Below, one piece after another: positions 56,848 through 64,000 of a stretch of DNA of 64,000 nucleotides. The notes beneath the pieces were generated by a model. It made no database searches. It was not told the origin of the DNA and saw only the letters and a list, made by a program, of their open reading frames with translations. Made by a program: the position numbers and the translations under genes. The stretch comes from Nageia nagi (lineage: Eukaryota; Pinophyta), in contig JBITNC010000001.1 in NCBI GenBank assembly GCA_050084985.1, positions 177,754,001 through 177,818,000 on the forward strand, in the 5' to 3' direction. Each line of letters opens with the position of its first letter. Position 1 is the stretch's first letter.

Positions 56848-57897
56848 TTATCTGGCATATTCCATGCTGAAAACCCAATCCATTACATGGACTGGTAGTA
56901 AGAAAGGAGCCCTAGAAAACCCATAAAACCTGATGAAAGTCCCCTCCTCTGTGAAGAACCAGTCCCCGGTCTCTCCATGTGGCATCCGGAGGTAAAGCTT
57001 AGAAGCTTTTGATAACCTTGGAACCATGGGGGTAAATAACTTCATTGCAGGAACCAAAAATCTTTCTACAAAAAGGTAGTAATCTGCTGAAGACCTCACC
57101 TCCTCAGTCCATTGGTCCACTGGCTTCTGAGACCCTCTTTCATCAGTCCGAACCAAGGTTAAATTCTTGAAAACATCGGTGTTCTGATGAATCATCATCC
57201 AAATAATGTGTGACACATACGAGAAATGAAATCCCTCACTAATCTTTTCTAACTGCTCAGATATTCCATCTGAAAGTGCAATGGCCCAATCATACATTGT
57301 AGGAGAGTTTGGATGGGAAATCTGGTATGCAATAGCTAATTTTGATGGCGAGACATACCTATCTATCTCTTTGCCCACTGCTATGGCCAACATGGATAAT
57401 AATAATTGTAGATGTGCAGAAAAATTGGAGAGCAGGAGCTCAAAACTGGGGAACTCCATAAACTTTACAGTCCCAGCTGCATTTTTATTTAGCCAGGCTG
57501 TGATATTTGCTCTCAGATTGGAACTGGGGGTCATATACCAATCAAGGTGCACAAGGGAACGCATAGGGGAGGGTGGATTAAAAGCTTTTGCTATTGAAAA
57601 GGAATCCAAATTTAAGATAGTTCTACCTTGCAAGTCTCTGACTATCCTGGTTGCAGGACCAAATGCCTCCTTTATAAACTCTATAAACTCAGGAGCAGGA
57701 AAGCATCTATGGGGGATGAAATACATGAGACCTGACCCCATTGGTGAATGTGCTATATGAATAAAACTGAAGTTTGGGCACTTACCTTCAGCTGTGCCCT
57801 TGGGGTTCTTATTTCGAGCTGTAATTTCAGTATCCCACAATAAATCCATAGAGTCCATTATTTTCCTTACTGTCTTCGTCAATGATCCTGAGCTCAT
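56848..57897 (-). CDS. Gypsy-C extra ORF, N-terminal 349 codons
   Basis: An uninterrupted minus-strand frame from ATG 57897, about 490 bases after the pol stop. A possible acceptor (ACACAAGCAAACAG) lies just before it, so it may be expressed from a spliced RNA. Segments include FIPHRCFPAPEFIEFIKEAF, RIVRDLQGRTILNLDSFSIA, SMLAIAVGKEIDRYVSPSKL, HFSYVSHIIWMMIHQNTDVF and FLVPAMKLFTPMVPRL. The 'D-L-x-G-R-x-I' strand followed by a helix loosely recalls transposon-associated domains of plant extra ORFs, but I cannot name a family. No signal peptide is visible and hydrophobic segments are short. A plus-strand frame (57281-57760) is its shadow. It is open where gag-pol has 14 stops, which is notable. 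Confidence 0.6.
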   Translation of the reverse strand: MSSGSLTKTVRKIMDSMDLLWDTEITARNKNPKGTAEGKCPNFSFIHIAHSPMGSGLMYFIPHRCFPAPEFIEFIKEAFGPATRIVRDLQGRTILNLDSFSIAKAFNPPSPMRSLVHLDWYMTPSSNLRANITAWLNKNAAGTVKFMEFPSFELLLSNFSAHLQLLLSMLAIAVGKEIDRYVSPSKLAIAYQISHPNSPTMYDWAIALSDGISEQLEKISEGFHFSYVSHIIWMMIHQNTDVFKNLTLVRTDERGSQKPVDQWTEEVRSSADYYLFVERFLVPAMKLFTPMVPRLSKASKLYLRMPHGETGDWFFTEEGTFIRFYGFSRAPFLLPVHVMDWVFSMEYAR

Positions 57898-58382
57898 TTC
57901 TGTTTGCTTGTGTTACACTTATCAACTCTTCTTGTTTCACTTCTATCACCTCTAACCAATACTTTACTTTACTCAGATTCTTCCGCTATATTCCACGGCT
58001 CCTGGCAATGTGCAGTAGATACTAGTTTCACAAATTTGTAAGCAAATACTTCTTATGAATTCTAGAATTAGGTATTTTGGTGAGTAGTGCTCTTGGTCCT
58101 TTATAACTCCTTTCTTTGATTGATGCACAATCTCTTGAAATGCGCACAATATCCTCACGGATAGTAGCATTAATAACCGATTTGATATTATGCGCTCTTT
58201 TCGGGAACTTCGAGATTTGATTTTCCATACCCTTTTGGAAACTTCAATTCTACCGATGCAAAAGTACAACTACCACTAAGTTACTAATAAATAATTGACA
58301 ATCATAACGACAACTTGAAATAAATGCAAATGGCACACTATTTACAATATGTGTACAAAAACATATTTTTTTTCAAAAACAA
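57898..58382 (-). other. Spacer between Gypsy-C pol and extra ORF
   Basis: 485 bases with two overlapping short minus frames (58269-57973, 58228-58028) without recognisable content. A T- and C-rich minus-strand stretch before 57900 would suit an acceptor site. Confidence 0.45.
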
Positions 58383-59560
58383 TCACTGTCCCGCGCTTGC
58401 AGTCTTGTATCGCTTTAGGTGCTGTCCATTAACTGAAATCGGTAATTTGCACCCATTTAATTTAGCCAACTCAAAGGCATTTTTCCCAACACATTTAGCT
58501 ATTACATAGGGTCCGGACCACATGGCTTCGAATTTTTTATGTTTCCCCAATTTAGCTCTGTCCTCATCCCATTTCAATACTAAATCTCCTTCTCTGAAAG
58601 TATCTGGAGTTGATTTTTGACCATCAAACCATCTTTTTACTATTTCATTTCTTCTCCGGAGGTCTTGATATGATTGATTCCGAAGCTCTTCTAGATGTAA
58701 CAATTCATTCATATGAACCTCGAGAGATTCAAAATCCTCACCATATTCCTGCAAAACTTTTAAAACCGAAAGCTCAAAATGACTTGGTAATACCACCCTT
58801 TTACCGTATACCAATGTATATGGGTTGGTTTTAATGGCTGACTTTACTATGATCCTATCTGTCCATAATGCCCAATTGAGCTTTTCGTGCCAAGTTCAGG
58901 GATTATCCTCCATTGTTCTTTTGAGAATCCGAATCAAATTTTTGTTTGTGGACTCAACCAAACCATTACCCTGGGGGTAATAATTTGAGGAAGTTTTCCA
59001 ATAGATACCTAATCTCATAGCAAAATCAATAACCTTAGCTCCTATGAAAGCCAAACCATTATCCGAGATTATTATTTGAGGAACACCATACCTGGTAATT
59101 AACTTTTCCACAAATCTCACAACAGTCTTCTGACTTGCCTCTTTTACAGCCTCTGCTTCCGCCCATCTGGTAAAAAAGTCTGTAGCAGTAAGGATGAATT
59201 TGTGTCCGGAAGAGGAGTTTGGATTGATGACTCTGATAAAATCTAGCCCCCACTGTTGGAAGGGCTCTTCTACTTGGATTGGTTCCAATGGTAATGCCGC
59301 ATTTCTCTTTCTTCCCATATACCTCTAACATTTCTCACAATTTTGTGCCTTTTCAAAAGCCTCCTTGAACATAGTGGGCCAGTAATATCCCGCCTGAATG
59401 ATCTTACCCACTATTGTGTATCCGGAGTAATGACCTCCAGACTCTCCAGAATGAAACTCTTCAATGAGCTTAGCTAACTTTGTTGCCAGTACACATCTTA
59501 GCAAAATGCCATCGTGATTTCTCCTATAAAGTATCTAATCTATCTCCGTGTAATTCTGGG
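58383..59560 (-). pseudogene. Gypsy-C integrase
   Basis: The HHCC zinc region reads FHSGESGGHYSG ... NCEKC, broken after the last cysteine by TAG (59327-59325). The core has D in FQQWGLDFIRVI, D in QIIISDNGLAFIG, and E in GNGLVESTNKNL. A TGA at 58898-58896 stands where CGA (Arg) is plausible. The C-terminal part reads FREGDLVLKWDEDRAKLGKH, KFEAMWSGPYVIAKCV and VNGQHLKRYK, no chromodomain. All three catalytic residues remain. Stop at 58383. Confidence 0.88.
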
Positions 59561-59599
59561 CGTGTATCTTGAATCGCCTTCTTTGGGATGCATTCATGT

Positions 59600-60230
59600 T
59601 TTCTGGCAGTTTTTTGGTCTCAAAATATTTGCTTAATTGCTCCATCCAATCCTTTGTCGTATCTTCGGGCATGTATTTCGGGGTTTCTTATTCAACAAAG
59701 CATACCATCTCCTTTTCCGGTATTGTAGGTTTTGCAAGTTGCTCACAAAGTGCTCTTCCTTTTATGAGCTTGGTGGGCTGAATTTCCACATTGTATTTTA
59801 GAATTTTTGAAATCCACCCGGGTCTTCCTTCTCCCAATTCTCCTTGCATAACATAAGACCTAACATCCGGGTGTATAGTTAGAATCAAAATTCTGCTTTG
59901 AGCAATGTAATGTTTTAACTTACCTAGTGCTTTCACAATAGCTAAGACCTATTTTTCAATGAAAGTGTATTTTTCCTCACAACTGTTCATAGTCTGGCTG
60001 AAAAATGCGACTGGATATTCTTCATTTCTTTCGTACTTCTGGGTTAAAATGGTTGTAATGCTAGTATCTGAACCATATGCATACAGAATAAATTCTTTGC
60101 TAAAATCTAGATTTCTCAGTACAGGAGCTTTTGTAATTGCTACCTTAATTTTCTGAAAAGCTTCTTTACCTTCCTCAGTCCATACAAAAGGAGTATCCTT
60201 TTTTAGCATCCGAGTGATAGGTTTGATAAT
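59600..60230 (-). pseudogene. Gypsy-C original RNase H, catalytic Asp lost
   Basis: LKKDTPFVWTEEGKEAFQKI, NLDFSKEFILYAYGSDTSIT and SQTMNSCEEKYTFIEK followed by VLAIVKALGKLKHYI define the gypsy RNase H. Where T-D-A-S is normal this copy reads A-Y-G-S, so the first catalytic aspartate is a tyrosine. With an aRNH elsewhere in the polyprotein, this domain has probably become a structural tether. TAGs at 60245-60243 and 59951-59949 and a TAA at 59690-59688 interrupt the chain. Confidence 0.78.
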
Positions 60231-60242
60231 GTTTGAGAAATC

Positions 60243-61100
60243 CTAAATAAATCTTCTAACAAAGTTAATCTGACCCAGAAAAGATTGCAGAGACTTCTTA
60301 TTAGACAGGAGAGACAAGTCATTTATAGCTTTAACTCTATCCAGATCAATAGCCCATCCCTCTTTTGAAATGACATGGCCCAATAATTTACCCTCATCTA
60401 CTGCGAAGATAGACTTCTTAGGATTTAGGGATATACCATACCTCTTACATTTGATGAAGGCTTGCTCCAGATGTTGAACATGTATGTTTTTGTCATGAGA
60501 GAAAATAGTAATATCATCAAGGTATACCAACAGACTCTTATTTACTAGTTCTCCAAATGCATAATCCATAGCTCTCTGAAAGGTAGCCCCTGCATTGGAT
60601 AGTCCAAATGGCATTCTCTGAAAAGCAAATGTGCCCCATTTAGTTGTAAAAGTTGTTTTGAACTGATCTTCATTTCGAACCCAAATCTGATTGTACTCGG
60701 AGAAACTATCTATCAAAGAGAACTTTTTAGCTTTGGCTACAGTATTTAGTATTTGTTCCATTGGAGATAAGGGGTAATGATCCTTCAATGATACTCTGTT
60801 CAAACCTCGAAAATCTACACACAACCTTATCTTGCCATTTTTCTTTCGGATAGGCACAAGATTGGCTACCCAAGTGGAATGCTTGATGGGATAAATTATT
60901 CCAGCCTTGTACAGTTTCAGCACCTCTTGCTTCATGGCAACTTCGATCTTGGGTTTTACTGGTCTTTGTTTTTGTCTGATCGGTTTAGCATCATCTATCA
61001 ACTCAATTGTATGTTGTATCATTGATTTATCAAAAACCTTCAAATCATCATAATACCAAGCAATAACATCAACATATGTTCTGCATAACTGTACAATTTC
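60243..61100 (-). pseudogene. Gypsy-C reverse transcriptase
   Basis: Open from 61106 to 60246 apart from its ends. Motifs in order: KIRLCVDFRGLNRVSLKDHY, FSLIDSFSEYNQIWV, TTKWGTFAFQRMPFGLSNAG, the catalytic LVYLDDITIFSHD, ISLNPKKSIFAVDEGKLLGH and SFLGQINFVRRFI. All catalytic aspartates are present. S-F-S-E-Y-N-Q replaces the common F-S-G-Y-N-Q. This is the best-preserved RT in the window. Confidence 0.92.
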
Positions 61101-61382
61101 CTGAATCTATTTTGAAGTATTATATATACCAATTTTTAATGACTTACCTGGAAAAACTTCATGTTCTTTATAGTTATTCGGGTTTATATTCATACCCCTT
61201 CTTTTTACCTGGTCACTTCTGTCAAACAATCCTTCGAATGGAATCAAATCTTTAGGGAGTTTATTGTTATTCAGCTGAATTATGTCTTGTTCCCAAAAAA
61301 CTTCGGAGTCCTCTTCTCCTACTGCATGACATACCGCTTGTTGTAATAAAAATTGATTAATTTGAGCTTCATCCTGGAAAAC

Positions 61383-61860
61383 CTACCAAAAGGAATCATT
61401 ATCCAGAACTGATGGCCTGAAAATGAGCTGAACACCCTTTCTCCGGAACCAGTCATTTGTGGGATCAAAATTGGCTCCCATTTGTGCTAATGTATCAGCT
61501 TCTTGATTGAATCTCCTTGGAATTGACTGAATATGCAATGCTTTGAAATGCTTAAATAGATCCCAAACTCGATTCCTGTAGGCTTTCAAATAATGATGTT
61601 TGACCGAACATTTACCTGTCACTTGTTTCACGATCAAATCTGAATCTCCTTTGATCTTTAGACACTGAATTTTCATTTTGATAGCTTGTTCTAATCCCAG
61701 GCAAAGAGCTTCATATTCTACCACATTATTTGAACATAACCAGGTGAGTCTGAAAGAAAATCTATGCACCTTACCAATTGGGTTGGTCAGGATAATCCCA
61801 GCTCCGGATCCATTTTTGGATCTTACCCCATCAAAAGACATCTCCCACATTTCATTTCTC
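61383..61860 (-). pseudogene. Gypsy-C archaeal-type RNase H located before RT
   Basis: Within the frame 62618-61383 the C-terminal third reads EMSFDGVRSKNGSGAGIIL, CSNNVVEYEALCLGLEQAI, CLKIKGDSDLIVKQVTGK and IPRRFNQEADTLAQMGA. Catalytic D262, E300, D324 and D374 (numbered from 62618) are intact. The domain lies between protease and RT, whereas in Gypsy-B it follows the old RNase H. A TAG at 61385-61383 ends the open part; sequence continues to RT with TAG at 61109-61107. Confidence 0.88.
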
Positions 61861-61919
61861 CTTAAATCTTCCCTTGTGAGTTTCGAGATGAAATATTTTG
61901 GCTTTATTAAACAATAATT

Positions 61920-62744
61920 TCCAAACTCCACGTTGTAGATGGTGTTGAGCATGCTCATACTACAAGGGTCTTCGGTTTGCAGCTCTTCTAGCAATTCGTC
62001 TGATTCTTCCAATTCACCAAAGTTTGCGCAAACCTCCTCCTTTTTCTCTACATGAAACTCAAAAATTTCCTCATTATTCAGTCTTACCCTCTTATTCCCA
62101 TAAGGGATCAAATAATGTGTGTAATCCATTGCTAGATAACCCCCTATCTTAGCTGTAAACTCTCTAGACAGACATAGCCCGAACAAAGGGGGCAGCTCAA
62201 CAACTACAATTTCCTGAATAATAATTACAGAGGGACACTTATGTATTTTTAGGACTACATCCTTGATTACCCCTACTATTTTGATAGGTGTGGAATCCAG
62301 TTGTAATACTCCGGTGGATGTTCTTATCATAGGCAACCCCATTACATCGCACACTACTTTAGGCATCACAGTAGTAGCTGCCCCAGAATCAACCAAACAA
62401 TTATGGAGTACATATCCTTCGATTTCCAAAGTCATGTAAAAAGCTGGAGGTTTATTCTTTCCCATCCCCGGATATTTCGATGTTTCAAAAAGATTGAGCA
62501 CTCTTTCCATTCCTTCATTCAATGCTATAAGAGATGTTTTCAGTAAATCAATTTGTCCGAGAATTTTTAGAGCTTCAAACAAGGACACTCTCGCTGGAGT
62601 TCTCTTTAGCTCCACCATAATGTTGAACTCTGGGATAGCCAGAGGTTCACCAATTTTGTTTTTGAATCTGTCGGTAAATTTTTCCTGAAGCTGTAGAGTA
62701 TCATCTTTTCTCTAGTGCTTGGTAAGTGAAGGGAACCTTAACCT
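61920..62744 (-). pseudogene. Gypsy-C aspartic protease
   Basis: YVLHNCLVDSGAATTVMPKV has an intact D-S-G active site (D77 counted from 62618), followed by VLQLDSTPIKIVGVIKDVVL and the C-terminal LFGLCLSREFTAKIGGYLAM. Retropepsin of this type cuts the Gag-Pol polyprotein. The region before 62618 continues the frame to gag, with TAG at 62714-62712. Confidence 0.85.
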
Positions 62745-64000
62745 CTAGAGATTTGGATCACTGGCTTTGGGTGTCTGTTTGGTTTCTAAAAATGGGAATT
62801 TTTTGGAAATCATTTCCTTTTCTGGGATCTTTTCCTTAAAACTGACAACTGCATCTTGCTTTTTAGGAAACATTGCTCCGGAACTCTTTTGGGGTTCAAC
62901 TTTTCTTTCCAGAATGCTGGAGACTAGGGGACTTTTTCCTGATCTTGTTTCCACAGCAAAAACTCCTATATCTGCTGGTGCAAAATTCATCAAGTTCACA
63001 TTTTGGTTCACATCATCAGCTACACTGGGCGGAGGAATACCCCCACTTCTTGATAGATACTCCTGGTATTGATAAACAGGGCATGTGGTTTGTTCATGAG
63101 CATCATTGCAGGCTAAACACAAACTAGAAGCTGACCCGGAAGAGGAAGCTTGGCTTACATCTTCATTCAACACATGCTGAGCTTTTTCTACAGTAGGATA
63201 AGGATATCTTCTTGCATTGTTTTATCTACTTAGAATGGTAATCTGGTTTGCCATATTTCTACACAAGTTTTGAAGTTCCTAAATCTCTGACGATGAAGCT
63301 ACCCCTTGATTCATATTAGGCTGATAAGGGGCTGGTAAAGCCAAGGGAGCTCTAGGGACTGGCAGGGGTGATGGCCACTATTGAACAGGAGCGGGCATGC
63401 TAGCTAGTGGTGGATCCAAACTAATTGCTTGAGGTCTCAAAATTTGCTGTTGAGCGGTTACTGGAAAATAAGGCATTGGCATGCGACTTGGCAATTTTCC
63501 AACTGTAATAAGATAGGATTCAGCATACACTGCTTGTCTATAGACCTCCGAGAAAGTATTTACTCCAGAATTTTGGATTTGCAGAGAGAGATCCGGAGGA
63601 AAGGCTCTCAGGTAATACATTAAGGCTTGAAATTGCTGAGGCCTAACTGGCATTGGGACTCTCATCCAAGTTTTTTGGAATCTAATATTGAAATCAGGGA
63701 TATTTTCTTGCTCATATCTTTTGATTGAAGTGAACTATGTTAATAGGGAAAAAGGATCTCCTAATTCATTAAATTCCAAGATAAAGGGCTCTGCCAGTTG
63801 AGCCCAAGTGGTTATAGATCCATTAGGAAGGCCCCTGTAACAATCTAGGACCTTTCCCTTGAAAGACTGAGCCAGTAATCTCACCATGACATCTTCATGC
63901 TGTATATTGTGAATCTTAGCTAGGCCAGCTACATCAACACAATGCTCATAAGCCATTTTCTCTGAAGTTGCATCAAACTCTGAAAGGGTTTTGAAAACAT
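62745..64000 (-). pseudogene. Gypsy-C gag, N-terminus beyond window
   Basis: The frame is open at the window edge (TLSEFDATSEK precedes MAYEHCVDVAGLAKIHNIQH). LLAQSFKGKVLDCYRGLPNG and FQALMYYLRAFPPDLSLQIQ are gypsy capsid sequence. A C-x2-C-x3-H-x4-C knuckle, CLACNDAHEQTTC, lies near 63110. Stops at 63737, 63380, 63281, 63224 and 62747 (first base, minus strand) are TAG except one TAA. No frameshift is present. Confidence 0.83.

Larger units (their letters stand above)
54290..64000 (-). mobile_element. Gypsy-C, Tat-type Ty3/gypsy element, right end outside window
   Basis: Minus-strand gag-pol from the window edge to 58383 in a single frame, followed by a long extra sense ORF down to about 54390. 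Order is gag, PR, aRNH, RT, RNase H, INT, extra ORF. No LTR is seen; the 5' LTR must lie beyond 64000, and the left end abuts a foreign LTR fragment, so the 3' end may be truncated. Codon and base composition are less AT-rich than in Gypsy-B. Confidence 0.85.

Noticed and set aside
57281-57760. 159-codon plus-strand frame
   Set aside because: It is the opposite-strand shadow of the 349-codon extra ORF of Gypsy-C, whose composition is more protein-like.
58383-63956. Reassigned or suppressed TAG codons in Gypsy-C
   Set aside because: CAG codons are still used in the same frame and neighbouring elements show the same damage with TAA and TGA, so deamination is the simpler explanation.
1-64000. 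Ribosomal RNA, transfer RNA or organellar DNA
   Set aside because: No conserved rRNA or tRNA stretches and no chloroplast or mitochondrial genes were recognised on either strand.

Overview
The window looks like nuclear DNA of a land plant with a large, repeat-dense genome. It is AT-rich and holds no intact host gene, rRNA, tRNA or CRISPR array. Almost everything with recognisable structure is LTR retrotransposon: Ty1/copia elements primed by initiator-Met tRNA, and Ty3/gypsy elements with the second, archaeal-type RNase H (aRNH) of the plant Tat/Ogre lineage. Tat-type elements with extra ORFs in decayed, deeply nested DNA suggest a gymnosperm or a similarly large plant genome. That is an inference; no host gene is present to confirm it.

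Layout. Bases 1-3535 and 47950-51075 are the old background and include a decayed minus-strand plant-mobile-domain (PMD) gene. Into it went Copia-A (minus strand, 3536-47949), flanked by a perfect GTAAC target duplication. Copia-A was then hit twice. Gypsy-A (minus, 4048-31351) landed just before its 3' LTR (duplication AGAAA/AGCAA). Copia-B, a member of the same family in the opposite direction (plus, 33141-41885), landed inside its reverse transcriptase (duplication ATTTA/GTTTA). Gypsy-A was in turn split by the 20-kb Gypsy-B (plus, 7885-27902, duplication ATACC). Each boundary is supported by LTR pairs, by target duplications, and by coding or leader sequence that resumes on the far side.

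Gypsy-A has gag but no visible pol. In antisense it carries a PMD gene with its own TATA box, two plausible introns, a coiled-coil last exon and a poly(A) signal; Gypsy-B broke this gene. Gypsy-B is Ogre-like: 2.7-kb LTRs, a leader with five long hairpins whose stems change in a compensatory way, a coiled-coil N-terminal extension of gag, PR, G-patch-like linker, RT, degenerate RNase H, intact aRNH, integrase, an extra sense ORF with a duplicated domain, and an antisense coiled-coil exon near the 3' LTR.

To the right lie a truncated copia (51076-about 52850), a broken LTR of the Gypsy-B family (about 52851-54289), and Gypsy-C (minus, about 54290 to the window end). The gag-pol of Gypsy-C stays in one frame for over 5.5 kb, interrupted by 14 stop codons and no frameshift. 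Its aRNH lies before the RT instead of after it, and a long extra sense ORF follows pol.

None of the elements is intact. Premature stops are mostly TAG or TAA where glutamine is expected, as deamination of methylated cytosine would produce. The strongest candidates for something undescribed are the covarying leader hairpins of Gypsy-B, the duplicated-domain ORF of Gypsy-B, and the recurring antisense intron-bearing PMD-type genes carried by these elements.
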